Origin: Symbiodinium natans
Taxonomy: Eukaryota > Sar > Dinophyceae > Suessiales > Symbiodiniaceae
Assembly (NCBI GenBank): GCA_905221605.1
Contig: CAJNDS010002693.1
Coordinates: 148,282 to 212,281 of the forward strand
Length of the DNA: 64,000 bases
Reading direction: 5' to 3'
This document shows positions 32,527-44,273 of this stretch, piece by piece (position 1 is the first letter of the stretch; every line of letters begins with the position of its first letter). The translations under genes and the position numbers were made by a program. The notes under the pieces were generated by a model. It saw nothing but the letters and a program-made list of their open reading frames with translations. It was not told the DNA's origin and ran no database searches.

Positions 32527-33297
32527 CTTGGGCCTTGCTTTTGAACCCCAAACTCAGACAGCTGCTGTCGAAGCCCGGTGTTCACAGCTAGGAGGCGAGA
32601 GCACGACTTGGAAGCCAAGAAGCTCAATGCTACCTTCGAAGGGATGCACGAGACTCGGAGCGAAGGAAGCCTCCAAAAAAGTGCACGAGAGTGCGGTGGG
32701 AGCACACCACGGAAGCGCGCTTCAAAAGGCAACACGCAAGAGTAACCTGGGAATAAACAGCGTGCCCTTGTTGGTTTCAAGGAAATTTTTTAAGAGAACG
32801 CCTAAACCCTAAAGAAAGGGAGAAAGGGCCTACTCTGGATCCTGGGAGTTCTGCACTTCATGAGCGCAAATTGAGTTGAGCCACAAAACGCACACGGGAC
32901 CAGGCGCACTGCTTCGGGACGATAGAAGCATTCATGCAGCTATCCGTGCATCCATACGGGCAGCTCTCTGAACCGGGTTTAGGGTTTAGGGTTTAGGGTT
33001 TAGGGCAGGGTCTGTTTCGGGAATTCCCAGTGTAATACGTGACCATACTCTAGCAGGAGAACTATGCAGGTACTCATCAGTCCATCGACCAATCCGTCCG
33101 CCAATCCTTCTGTTTGCTTCCGCCTGAGCCCCTAAACCCTAAACCCCAAACCCTAAACCCCAAACTCCAACCCCCAAACCTAAACCCTAAACCCTAAACC
33201 CCAAACTCCAACCCCTAAACCCTAAACCCTAAACCCTAAACCCTAAACCCCAAACCCCGAAACCCCCAAAACCTTAATCGTCCCAGCTGCAGGGTTT
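32527..33297. other. Possible exon, then telomere-like arrays
   Basis: 32555-32660: possible minus exon (see previous entry). 32965-33005 TTTAGGG; 33128-33265 CCCTAAA/CCCCAAA. The rest is unassigned. Confidence 0.5.
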
Positions 33298-33409
33298 TTG
33301 TGGGCTGCCAGTCGAAGAGGAAGTAGAAGCCGTGGCTCCGCAGGCAGGCGATGCAGCCGGGCACACGCTGCCCAGGCTGCAGCGACAAGTAGAGGCTGCC
33401 GTTGAAGGC
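33298..33409 (-). CDS. Exon between inverted arrays, unknown protein
   Basis: Acceptor CAGCTAG|G then a convincing frame (FNGSLYLSLQPGQRVPGCIA, CLRSHGFYFLFDWQPTKT). It suggests a beta-rich domain. The don or boundary is uncertain (no GT; a GA donor near 33288 is possible). CCCTAAA-type lies on the left, GGGGTTTT-type on the right. Confidence 0.52.
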
Positions 33410-35353
33410 CTAGCTGGCCATTAAGAGGGTTGGGTTTGGGGTTCTGGGTTCTGGGGTTCTGGGGTTCTGGGGTTTTGGGGGTTTGGGGGTTTTGGGGTTT
33501 TGGGGTTTTGGGGTTTTGGGGTTTTGGGGTTTTGGGGTTTTGGGGTTTTGGGGTTTTAGGGTTTTGGGGTTCGGGGGTTTGGGGGTTTGGGGGTTTGGGG
33601 GTTTTGGGGTTTTGGGGTATTGGGGTTAGGTCTTGGGCAGGTTTTGACCAACTTGTTTTGTCGTTTGGCAGAAGATGGATAGACTTCTGCCCCAGTTAGT
33701 CTCCTCAGAAGAAGATCACGCTTTGCCATGCGAGATGACTTCTTTCGCGCATTTCTTGCTCAACCCTAAACCCTGAAACCCGCTTGATAAGACAGAGTAC
33801 CTCACAGACCTCTCACACCCGGCTGCTCCTCCAAAACTTTGTACCTTTGAACCCACCGAAATAAATGCGTCCTGCAAATACTTGGGAACACAAGTCAGCT
33901 GGACTAACCCAACTCTCCATGCCATTTTCCACCACATGTCCTTGGCCGAAACCTCCCACAAAAAGCTGCAACTAGTCGATTCCAATTCGGGTTAAATTTC
34001 TACCTTTCTACCAAGTCTGCCCCCAAGGTTCCGCACCCAAACCCCAAAACTTGCCCAACGCCCCAGCCTGAAATGCCTAACTCCCTAACCCTAAACCCTG
34101 AACCCCAAAACCCCTCAAACCCGAAAGCCCTCACACCCTAAACCCCTTAAATCCCCAGTCCCCCCCGCAACTCCTGACTAACTCCTGTAACTAACTCCTG
34201 TAACCCCCTGCAACCCCCTAAACCCCTGCCGCAGGAACCTCATAAGCACGAACTGCGTCGGAGGCCGCGCCCTCCCAGGCGCGGGAATCTTCGGGCAGCT
34301 GCCCAGAAAGCACCTCGAGGGCTGCAGTCGAGGGTTGAGGGTTTAGGGTGGTTTAGGGTTGAGGGTTTAGGGTTGAGGGTTGAGGTTGAGGGTTGAGGAG
34401 GGTTGAGGGTCGAGGGTTGACAGCTTCGGGTTGGGGGTTGAGGCTTGAAGGCTGAGAGTTCAGAGTTGAGGGTTGAGGGTTCTGTGGTCGAAGGGTTAAG
34501 GTTGAGGCTTGAGGTTGAGGGCAAAGCTTTGGGGTTGAGGGCTTAGGCTTAGGGTTTGGCATATTCCTTACGAACCTGGTTTGAAGGTTCCAGATTTTAG
34601 TGCTTGAGGGTTTCAGGATTTGAGAGGGTTTCAGGGTTTGAGGGCTTCGGCACTTTCGGATGTTGAGGGAAAGCGGGTTCTGCACGCTGGCTGGAAGGGC
34701 CGAGTGCGGCTTGGTCCGGTTGATTGAAGGTTTCTTATTTAAGCCACTAGTTCCCTTCTTCTGGTTTTTTGGGTTTCTGAGGTAGGGTTGGGCTTCATTG
34801 GCCTGCTTCTGGCATCACTGTCTGGGGCTTGCAGAAACAAGACACAAGTAATAAAGAGATGCGAACAAGAATTGTCTCAGCAAGGACCCCAACGGCGAAG
34901 GGACAGAAGCACTAGATTTCTATAGAGGTTAATATTGGTAGCATCGATTTATACAGAGCTCTGGTTTCATGAGTATCGTGAAGTGCCCTATCATGCGTGA
35001 TTATCCTATCCTCTCATCTCGTGCACATGTCCAGGAACCTGCTTGTTGCTTGGTCGTTGGCAAAAAGCAGCCGTCACAGACGAAAAGACGATGTTGGGTT
35101 CTCTTGAAGGCAATTCAACCGTCAAATGCTTCAAACCCCAAACTCTTAAGAAATGTAGGTTTGGGTCTGTGCTACAAAGGGTGTTCTTGCTCAGGATCCA
35201 GTACCATACTTTAAACAGCCAACAATCTAGATCAAACCCCTACACTCAAACCGACCCCAACCCCTAGACCCCAAACCCTAAACCCTAAACCCTACACCCT
35301 CAACCGTCAACCCTACCACTCCAAACCCAAAACCCCAAAAGAGGCCTCCACAG
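33410..35353. repeat. TTTTGGGG, CCCTAAA and TTGAGGG arrays with unassigned DNA
   Basis: 33425-33610 TTTTGGGG; 34080-34230 degenerate CCCTAAA; 34330-34560 TTGAGGG/TTTAGGG; 35250-35330 CCCTAAA. 33640-34080 and 34700-35250 show no supported gene. Confidence 0.75.
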
Positions 35354-35424
35354 GATGCGGGCTGCCGTGCTGGAGCAAGGCCCGGATGAGGATCAGCTGA
35401 TCCTGTACCCGAGCCCGACCATGG
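35354..35424 (+). CDS. Small exon between inverted arrays
   Basis: Acceptor CTCCACAG|G and donor CATGG|GTGTGA bound 23 codons (MRAAVLEQGPDEDQLILYPS). CCCTAAA lies on the left, degenerate TTTAGGG on the right. Confidence 0.48.
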
Positions 35425-36001
<577 letters not shown>

Positions 36002-36550
36002 TCAAGCCAAGACGGAGGCGAGGGCATGGCAAGCCGAGAGGCATGTGTAGGTGCGGAAGTCGTTCAGGTCATCGCAGGTATTAGCTGCGAAGTCCGCGTG
36101 ACACTGCCACCGTGTATGACCTCGCTGATGCGATCGTGTCGGAAACCCGCGGAAACGGAGCACACGAGCCGCTTGCGCGTTCTGAACGCCATCGAGATGC
36201 TTCTGCCAGTATTCTCGGGGATGGCACATGTCATCATAAAGAAGCAAGGAGAAAAGCGAACGCAACTCTGCATGTCGCGCAATCATCTGTATGACTGCGG
36301 ACCGGGCTTCTGTGTCAGTCAGCCGTTTGCACAGGCTGAATTGCACCGCAATCCAAGAGCCGACCAGCGAAAACGCCCACCGATCTCCGCCGCGTGCTCT
36401 GCTTGGGCGGGCGGGAACAAGCAAGGACCTACCCATCAACCCAGCACGCGCAAAAAAAACTGCGTTCGCATGCATCAGGGAACTCGTTGCCTCACGGTCG
36501 CCTCGCGCTTGTCGCTTGGAGAAGGTTCGCGGCGGGGCAGCCTCGCACAT
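36002..36550 (-). pseudogene. KDZ (Kyakuja-Dileera-Zisupton)-like transposase fragment, degraded
   Basis: The C-terminal half of a 182-codon minus frame resembles the KDZ transposase core: LFSLLLYDDMCHPREYWQKH (aligned with the YD..CH block) and later SHQRGHTRWQCHADFAANTC (aligned with the FH..H...C block). The N-terminal part fits only weakly and the region around FRGFPTRSH looks shifted relative to an expected DRFH, so a frameshift is likely. No terminal inverted repeats were found. Assignment rests on motif memory, not alignment. Confidence 0.38.
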
Positions 36551-38632
36551 GCGCCTGCACTCCCGACGGCATTGTTCTTCGTGAGCTGCGCGACAGTCGC
36601 AGCACAGAAATTTAAGCCACTGTTTCGACGCTGCGCACGCCTCAGGGTGGCGGTGCGTGGCGCAAGGAGATCACACCCGACCTATAGAGACAGCCCCGTC
36701 ACAGCTAGCGCCGAACAGGACGCATAGCTTGCCCTCTTCAGTGTATAGTGTACGTATATGAATTATTGCAGATCTATATTGACAGCGTTCACGGGTTCGC
36801 AGATTCGTGGATTCACGGATGTGCGAGCTCTCAATTATCGGGTTTGGGCTAGGGCTTGCGCTCCTCTCTGATTTTGTTGTTGGCGCGGGATGACGTACGA
36901 GGTTCAGGGGGCTTGCAAGATTTGTTTGGGGGGATCAGGTTCTGGCTGGGCCTTGGCTCCAGTGTTTGGCTTGCTGTATTTTGTTGACGAGCTTCTGGGT
37001 CTAGGGTTCCAGGCCTAGCTTGCAAAGGCTCCTCCGTGCGCCTCCGTTTCTTTCTCTTGTTTTGGGAGGGTGATGTTGCACGTGGAGCGCCGTGCACCTG
37101 CAGCTCGTCGCGACGCACACTTCGCCACCGACTGCGAGCTCCTCCACGCGCATCACGCAGGCCCAGGGTAGGAACAGTTTGAAGTTACCGTCCCAACAGC
37201 GCAGCGGCGGGCGCCGTACGCGTCGTGCTTCTTGACCCATACATAGAACGGAAGCAAGCGGTCATATACTGGCGCACGAGAACTCTTCCCACGCTGTCGA
37301 CTTTGTTGCAGTAGGACACAAACCCTGTAGCTGATTGTCCAGCCTGCAAGCCGAAGGGTAGGCCAGCACTAGGAAGCCCAGAGCGCCCATGTCCGTCGGA
37401 GACTTATCATGAAGGACAGCGCCTCGTGCATGGGCTTGCCACGCAAGACCGCAAAGGACTCCAAGTAAGCTTGAAACCTCCTGCATGCTAGGTCTACTGT
37501 CGGCGAGGCACCATCTTCGAGCCCATCGCACGGCGGAGGGTACCTGGACGAGGGACCTACAGCCCAATGGGCAGGTATGCACGTTCAATGGCGTCGGCCA
37601 CTGCACGGGCTACACTCACTGCAGCTCAAGAGGATGCACAACATCGGCAGCGTGCTCGACATTACGAGATGGGCAACCCATTTGTAATTCCAGAGGAGAG
37701 GTGTCTGCCGTACAGTGGGTCACGTGTACTGAAACAGAAGACGCATTCAAGTTATATGTTTCGGGACGCAGCGAAAAAGGCTAGCAGTTATATAGAAGAG
37801 GAAGGATTGACATGGCATAGGGGCCTTTTGGTTTCCGGATAGGGTCTTTTAGTAGGGCAATAGAGCCTATGGAAAAATGCATAGGGGCCTGTGCGACTGT
37901 GCGACATAGGGGGGTGGTACGGGTAGGGATAGGGTCTCTGCACGGGGGGCCAAAGGGGTAGGGTCTACGCATAGGGGTTTGCAGGGCCTATGCATAGGGG
38001 GTCTGGTATGCTGAGAATAGGTTGGCGGCATAGGTCTATGTAGGGTCTATATATTGGGGTCCATCGACGTCTATCATAGACGGCTACTAAACGCGACCAT
38101 CTTCTTTGGGGGTTTAGGGCTTGGGGGTCTTTAGGGCTGGGCTTGGGGTTTAGGCTTTCGGGGGTTGATCTAACTTGCAAGCCGTTCTGTTATCTATCCG
38201 AACTCTGAAACCCGAAACCCCAAGCCCCTTAAAACCCTGCACCGCAAAGCGTCCAAACTCAAGAATTCGACTTGAGGTCTTCCCACAAGTTCCATCCCAT
38301 CCTAAACGCTTAAGGTTTAGGGTTTGGGATTTGGGATTTAGGAAACCCTAACCCACCCAACCCACCATGCACAGGCATAAGAAAACATTAACGACAATCA
38401 CAGCACCGACGACAACCTGAAACAAGCATATTCATAGCATGCAATGAAGGCCGACAAACAAAACCTCACGCCAATGGGAAAAGACAAACCAACATGAATG
38501 AAATGACGGCAAGAAGAATGACAACAATACTCATGACAAGAATGGCGATCTTCATAACAATAATCAGAATATTAAAAAGTAACAATCCACACTCAACCCT
38601 TGAAGACCCTATCAACCTGTAGAGATACACCC
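36551..38632. other. No firmly supported gene
   Basis: 36840-37260 and 37262-37610 have open minus frames without recognised domains. 37830-38080 is a minisatellite-like stretch of ATAGGGGT-type units. 38350-38600 is AT-rich and non-coding. Confidence 0.35.
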
Positions 38633-38736
38633 TTCACGTCGGTGTTTGTATGTTGTAGGTCAGTAGAGCCTGTAGCACGCAGTCATGTTCTCCTTTCTGC
38701 TGCATCTGAGGCCCATGCAAGGCCCGAAGGTAACAT
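38633..38736 (+). repeat. About 104-bp direct repeat, copy 1
   Basis: Nearly identical to 38984-39086 (shared TATGTTGTAGGTCAGTAGAG and GTTTTC/TTGCATCTGAGGCCC blocks). Confidence 0.85.
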
Positions 38737-38983
38737 GCACATTTGTGCGCCGGGGGTAAGCCGGCCAGATTGCGCAGTATGACAGAAAGACCGCGCAGCA
38801 CGCCGTGCAGCGACCTGAAGGTGGCAAAGTGCCGAGAAGCCAGACAGGGTCAAGTTGGCCACTCGGGAGAGCAGGCTTTGCAGCAATGCATTTCCTTGCA
38901 TCTCCGCCCGGAAGGAGCCTGCCGTAGAAGGGCTTCTAAGAAGTGAATCTGGCCTTTGGAAGGAGGAGTGTAGAAATGCACGG

Positions 38984-39086
38984 TTCACGTCAGTGTTCGT
39001 ATGTTGTAGGTCAGTAGAGCCTGTAGCATGCAGTCATGTGGTTTTCCTCTCTGTTGCATCTGAGGCCCAAGGCCCAAGGTAACATA
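38984..39086 (+). repeat. About 104-bp direct repeat, copy 2
   Basis: Second copy, same orientation, 351 bp from the first. The DNA between has an open minus frame without recognised family. Confidence 0.85.
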
Positions 39087-39321
39087 GGAAGTAGAGTAGC
39101 AACTCCTCAATCAAAGACCGTGGTTCTTTCCGTTCTTTCTTGCCGTAGAGCAAAAGAGACCCTCCGCGCGTTTTGCTTGCCATGGATTCCTTGTTAAGGG
39201 AAAGACGCACTGCATTACACCCTGAAGGGTCCGCTCATGCGGCTCCTCACAACCCTAAACTCCCTCAACTCCAAGCCCTAAACCCTAAACCCTAAACCCT
39301 AAACCCTAAACCCTAAACCCT
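39087..39321 (+). repeat. Unique DNA then CCCTAAA array
   Basis: CCCTAAA at 39270-39320. Confidence 0.85.
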
Positions 39322-39443
39322 CTAAGCCACAAACCACACTTGCAGCCAGTCCCGGCGATCCCCCTTGAGCTGCAGAGCCGCGGCGGACTCCCAGTTCGGG
39401 ACCAGGGCCTTGGCCCGGAGCCCAAGCTCCCGCGCGGGCAAGT
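39322..39443 (-). CDS. Terminal exon between inverted arrays
   Basis: The minus frame (NLPARELGLRAKALVPNWES, AAALQLKGDRRDWLQVWFVA) ends in TAG at 39324-39322. Strong coding character. CCCTAAA array directly left, TTTAGGG array directly right. Acceptor not clearly placed. Confidence 0.6.
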
Positions 39444-41004
39444 TCCCGAAGTTTAGGGTTTAGGGTTTAGGGTTTAGGGTTTGGGGTTTAGGGTTTAGGG
39501 TTTCCGGCTTAGGGCTTAGGGTTTAGGGTTTAGGGTTTCCGGCTTAGGGCTTAGGGTTTAGGGTTTAGGGCTTAGGGCTTAGGGCTTCGGCATGCCCTGA
39601 AATCCGAAGCACCAAAAGTCCGAATGTCCCTAAACCCTAAACCCTAAACCCTAAACCTTAAACCCTAAACCCTAGAAGCTCCACAAGGCTAGAGGGGTTG
39701 ATTCAAAAAGGTTTCGGGCTTAGGCCTTGGTTCTTTTCTTATCAAGCCCCAAACCCTAAACCCTAAACCCTCAAGGACGCTCTTCGTAAGAAGCAACCAT
39801 GAAGTTGCAGAATCTTACTCGGGCTTAGCACCCTCAACCGGCGCAGGTCGAGAACTGGCCCCTTCTGAGCGAAAAGTGTCTCCCTAAACCGTAAACCCTG
39901 AACCCTAAACCCTAAAAAGCACCCAGAACCTACTCAAGTCGTGGGCCCCATGCCCCCTGGGGCTGGGGGCATGGCATGGGAATGGTGGGACCCTTGACCA
40001 ACTTGGCCCCATGCCCCCTGAGGCATGGGGCATGGGGCTGGGGGCATGGGGCTGGGGGCACGTGTTTGAATCGGTGCGACTGGACTTGGTGACGTGTTTG
40101 AATCGATGCGAATGGACTTGGCCCCATGCCCCCTGGGGCTCTGTACAGGAGAAGCAACTGTGTTGACCACCCCCCCAACACACAACACACAACACACAAC
40201 ACACAACACACACCTCCTTGCCTGCGTCATCTTTTTCTTCATGAAGAAAAAGGGTTCTTCTGACTGTACTGTTTGCGTGGCATGGTTTTGTTTCTGAGGT
40301 CTCCACCCAAGAGGCACAAATCATGCCTGGTTCCAATCCAAGGGCAAGAAATCCGAGCTTAACATCCAAAGAAGACAAAACCCTAAACCCTTAAACCCTT
40401 AAACCCTTAAACCCTTAAACCCTTAAACCCTTAAACCCTTAAAGCCTTAAAGCCTTAAACCCTAAACCCCAAACCCTAAACCCTTATTCCCTAAATCCTA
40501 AACTCTAAACGCTGACAGATGCTCTCCTGCAGCTTCGACATGTCTAGACCTCGCAGGAATCATCCCTTCACACTCTCTGCACTCCATACACTCGAAGGGA
40601 GAATCCCCTCAAATTAAAACCCCAAAACACTAAAACCCCTCCCAAAACCCCAAAACCCCAAAAAAACCCAAAACCCCAAAACCCCAAAACCCCAAAACCC
40701 TAAAAACCCTAAAAACCCTAAAACCCTAAAAACCCTAAAAACCCTGCAACCCCAAAACCCAAAACCCCAAAACCCTAAAACCCAAAACCCCAAAACCCCA
40801 AAACCCGAAAAACCCTAAAAACCCTAAAAACCCTAAAAACCCTAAAAACCCTAAAACCCTAAAAACCCTAAAACCCTAAAACCCCCAAAACCCCAAAAAC
40901 CCTAAAACCCTACAATCCTAAACCCATAAACACCTTAAAACCCTAAAAACCCTAAAAACCCCCTAAAACCCTAAAAGCCCCAAAAACCCTAAACACTCCC
41001 CCCC
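39444..41004. repeat. Telomere-like arrays; long CCCTAAAA/CCCCAAAA block
   Basis: TTTAGGG 39450-39600; short CCCTAAA patches 39625-39672, 39740-39770 and 39885-39915; 39940-40150 contains repeats of CCCCATGCCCC; 40378-40995 is a 600-bp block of CCCTTAAA, CCCTAAAA and CCCCAAAA units interrupted at 40510-40620. Confidence 0.85.
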
Positions 41005-41092
41005 TCCCTTGTGCAACCCAGCGGCTTGCCTCAACAGCTCTGTGGAGAAAGCCAGGGCCTGCCTCCGTGGACGAAAGCACGACTGGCTGGTT
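41005..41092 (-). CDS. Exon between inverted arrays
   Basis: Acceptor CTACTAAG|A then NQPVVLSSTEAGPGFLHRAV EASRWVAQ in one frame. Left: C-type block; right: TTTAGGG array (41100-41180). Donor uncertain. Confidence 0.48.
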
Positions 41093-41459
41093 CTTAGTAG
41101 GGTTTAGGGTTTAGGGTTTAGGGTTTAGGGTTTAGGGTTTAGGGTTTAGGGTTTCGGGTTTCGGGTTTCGGGTTTAGGGTTGAATCCCTTGAAGGGTATA
41201 TATCTAGAGCCCTCAGTCCCTCATTCCCTGAGAAGAAGCAGGGGGGCAAAACCCTCAAGTTGGAATCCTGTTTAAGGCTTCAGGGTTGGGAGCTTGGGAG
41301 TTTGGGGTTTAGGGTTTACTGTTTCAAAGTTTCTCCTCTGGGTTTAGGGTGTAGGGCTTAGGGCTTAGGGCTTAGGGTTTCGGGGTTTAGGGTCCCAAAA
41401 AAACCTGAACCTTCTCACCTACTGGCAACTCGGCGGTTCTGAGTTGGGGAATCTTTCAG
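41093..41459 (+). repeat. TTTAGGG/TTTCGGG arrays
   Basis: 41100-41180 and 41335-41395. Confidence 0.88.
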
Positions 41460-41507
41460 ATACGTACCCTACCCGGTCTCTTGAGAAGGGTTCGATCCAT
41501 TCGGAAG
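41460..41507 (+). CDS. Micro-exon, basic
   Basis: Acceptor CTTTCAG|A and donor CGGAAG|GTAACG bound exactly 16 codons (IRTLPGLLRRVRSIRK). Good splice signals; otherwise unsupported. Confidence 0.35.
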
Positions 41508-41630
41508 GTAACGGCTTGCCCCGCTCCCTGCCAAGAACTGGTAGGTTCAGGTTCACTTACCATCATATGCTCATATCGTAATATGTTGGTAAGAATACAC
41601 AATCATATGCAAGAAAAGTGTAAACAACAA

Positions 41631-41661
<31 letters not shown>

Positions 41662-41722
41662 GATAGATAGATAGACAGACAGACAGATAGATAGATCTTC
41701 ATTTGTTCCGTTTTTTACTTAC
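41508..41722 (+). repeat. TA and GATA microsatellites
   Basis: (TA)n 41635-41660 followed by GATA/GACA units to 41696. Confidence 0.9.
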
Positions 41723-42931
41723 TCACATTGAGCCACCGAGGCGCGGCACCACTTCGGTCTCGCAGCCCTGCGACATGAACTTGTCGCCTTCGCAGGGCCA
41801 GGACCTTCCCGGCGGGCCCTCCACCACGAAGACCCAGTCGACGGCGTCTCTGCGCCTGAGCTGCCCCAGGAACCTCTCAAGGATCACCTCCACATCCAGG
41901 AAGGCGTCCGTTTCTTCGGTTTCTTCGGCCCCTTCCGGGCCCCAAGCGAGCAAGAGGAAGTCGGGGATGCTGCCGCCATGGTGGGCTTGGTGTAGGCGTA
42001 CCAGGGTGTGCTCGAGCAGCAGCCTGTTGGAGCTGGGGCCATCGCGCCCCTCGCAGGTGTCGTAGACCGCCGTGTGGATGACCAGCCCTGCCATCTCCAT
42101 AGCGCCCGTGCCCCACATCCTTCCGCTCCCAGGCCTGCACTTCAGGAGGACAAGCTCCACGTGCACCTGCGCTCCGAGCGCAAGCAGCGGAGGAACCGGG
42201 GCGACCTCCGCAAGCAACCGGCAGCTGGGCATCGCCGGCCGGGGCGACGCAACCTCGCTGCAGAGTTCTGTGACCAGCTCACCCTCCACTGGGATGAGGC
42301 TATCATGGCAGGCCACTGGGACATCCGGGAAGCACAGGGCAAACTTGGCCTCCTGAAGGACGCGCCGCTGATCCCGCAGATCATCGAGGCGCTTCTCCGT
42401 GCGGCCGTACACGCGGACGCACTGCATCCGGTCGGCGGTACACCATGAGGCTGTCAAGGTGTACTGTTCAAAAAGGACCTGCGGGTCTGCACCTACTTTG
42501 AAGAAAGCACCCGCCGGTTGCCACAGAGAAGGATCACAGCACGAGACCTCCGAGAAAGCGTGGGACCAGCGCTTCTCGACGGTCCTGGTCTCTTCCAAGT
42601 ACGTCTCCACATGCCGAGCTCCTCGAGGCGTGGCAGAGCAGACCTGGGCCAGATGGGGCGTTGACGTGGATCCCCCGTCCGCATCAGTCAGCGCGCGGCG
42701 AACGCCATCCATAAGCAGGCTGAAAGCATCCCTGCTCCCCCCGGCCAGGTCGTAGCGCAAGAGGCCGCGCACCTCTGCGATGTAGTCATGCTTCTCCACC
42801 TGCTCTTTGTGGGACAAGCCCAGGCACTGCGGCGCCAGCCGGCCCTGCCAGAAATGCTCTTCGCTCACCTCCACCACCAGCCGGGGCCAGTCGATCTCCC
42901 GAAAGAAGGGCAAGCTCCACCTCATATGCAT
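41723..42931 (-). CDS. Intronless 402-residue protein of unknown family
   Basis: ATG at 42931-42929 (MHMRWSLPFFREIDWPRLVV) to TGA/TAG-type stop at 41725-41723, uninterrupted, with balanced amino-acid use and GC-rich third positions. It is rich in Trp, Leu and acidic residues; segments include WVFVVEGPPGRSWPCEGDKF near the C-terminus and CVRVYGRTEKRLDDLRDQRR mid-protein. No signal peptide or membrane helix is evident. I do not recognise a family. It is the longest clean frame in the window after the ATP-grasp gene, in a region otherwise made of repeats. Confidence 0.68.
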   Translation of the reverse strand: MHMRWSLPFFREIDWPRLVVEVSEEHFWQGRLAPQCLGLSHKEQVEKHDYIAEVRGLLRYDLAGGSRDAFSLLMDGVRRALTDADGGSTSTPHLAQVCSATPRGARHVETYLEETRTVEKRWSHAFSEVSCCDPSLWQPAGAFFKVGADPQVLFEQYTLTASWCTADRMQCVRVYGRTEKRLDDLRDQRRVLQEAKFALCFPDVPVACHDSLIPVEGELVTELCSEVASPRPAMPSCRLLAEVAPVPPLLALGAQVHVELVLLKCRPGSGRMWGTGAMEMAGLVIHTAVYDTCEGRDGPSSNRLLLEHTLVRLHQAHHGGSIPDFLLLAWGPEGAEETEETDAFLDVEVILERFLGQLRRRDAVDWVFVVEGPPGRSWPCEGDKFMSQGCETEVVPRLGGSM

Positions 42932-43252
42932 AGGGTGAACTCAGAGCAGCAGAAGCCCTCCAAATCAGGCCCTACACCCATGAACCCCAAAACCCCTGAC
43001 AAAAACCCCATAAACCCCAAGCCCTTCAACCCTAACGCCCCCATAAACCCCCACAAGCCCCTGTGCATCCTGAAACCCTTTATGGCCAACCCCAAACCCC
43101 AAACCCCTAAACCCCTAAACCCCTAAACCCCTAAACCCCTAAACCCGTAAACCCCTAAACCCTAAACCCTAACCACAACCCCTAAACCCTAAACCCTGAG
43201 CCCTAAACACCAAAGCCTAAACCCTACCTAAACCCTAAGCCCTGAAAAGGCA
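42932..43252 (+). repeat. CCCCTAAA/CCCTAAA array
   Basis: Degenerate C-type repeats, purest at 43090-43240. Confidence 0.85.
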
Positions 43253-43324
43253 CTCCAAAGGAGCTCCGTCGTGGCGCCACCAGCTCTTTCCGCTGCCAAG
43301 GGTGGTCCGGAAGGCTACCACCAC
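43253..43324 (-). CDS. Small exon, unknown protein
   Basis: Acceptor ATTCAG|G then VVVAFRTTLGSGKSWWRHDG; the 3' end is uncertain. Flanked by C-type repeats on both sides. Confidence 0.42.
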
Positions 43325-44179
43325 CTGAATTTAAGGCTTTAGGATTTTGGAGATCCCTAAACCCTAAACCCTAAACCCTAAACCCTAAGCCCTGAACCGG
43401 GCTTTTTTCAGCCTTCGGGGGGGGTTTAAGGGCTTCGGTTGTTTGGGGGCTCAGGGGTTAAAAGGGCTCCAGGAGCCCTCCAAAGGTCCGCGAGACTTGT
43501 GTGGCCTTTTCCAACAGCAACATGGCTGACAATCAATACGCAGACCGTCCTGCAAAGCTCAAGCTCAGATTCAGCTGAACGGTGCGTCACGACGCTAAAT
43601 CCGAAGCCCTGGCCCTGAGCCCTGAAACCTAAACCCTAAACCCTAAACCCTAAACCCTAAACCCCAACCCCTGAACCCCCTAACCCCTACACTCAGGCTC
43701 GTGGGTTGAACTACCGGTTGTGTCCAAGGCACTGGTATGCAGCCTGCCAGCAAAGCGTCCAGTAGCCGTTTAAGGCCTGGCTTACCAAAGTAGCCCCCGT
43801 TTAAACCCTCCGAGTTCTTTCAACCCCTACTCAACCCCAAATGAGATAAGAACTGCATGGGAGCCCTGAATCCTAAACCCTAAACCCTAAACCCTAAACC
43901 AGGGCTGTTAAGGACATTAAGTTCGTGGCCGTCTAGGGGCGTCGGGATTTTGCTTGAGAAGGTTGTTGGGGTTTGTAGGGTTTTGGGCTTTACGTGCATG
44001 TAGGACGCATGGGACTTGTCCGGCCTTAAGGGGTCATGAAGTTTATAGGGCTTAGGAGGATTACAGGCTTCTGGTGTTTGGGGCCTAAACCCTAAACCCT
44101 AAACCCTAAATTCTAAACCCTAAACCCTAAACCCTAAACCCTAAACCCTAAACCCTAAAGGGCTTATGGGGTGTAGAGC
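43325..44179. repeat. Short CCCTAAA arrays with unassigned spacers
   Basis: CCCTAAA at 43360-43395, 43625-43670, 43870-43900 and 44085-44158. The spacer 43500-43600 has a short plus frame without support. Confidence 0.75.
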
Positions 44180-44273
44180 CTCCGGACGTCTCGCCGGGCG
44201 GGACAGGGCAGAACTTAGCACGCTGCCGCTCCTCCGCGAACTGCCGCGGGGGGGGCTGCCTCTGCGTCCGCTC
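44180..44273 (-). CDS. Exon between inverted arrays, Gln/Arg-rich
   Basis: Acceptor GTTCAG|G then ERTQRQPPPRQFAEERQRAK FCPVPPGETSGG. CCCTAAA array left (44085-44158), TTTAGGG array right (44288-44405). The 3' end is uncertain. Confidence 0.5.

Noticed and set aside
37262-37606. Protein-kinase-like C-terminal motif (RPSMQEV) on the minus strand
   Set aside because: Only one motif matches and no other kinase subdomain is present upstream in the frame.
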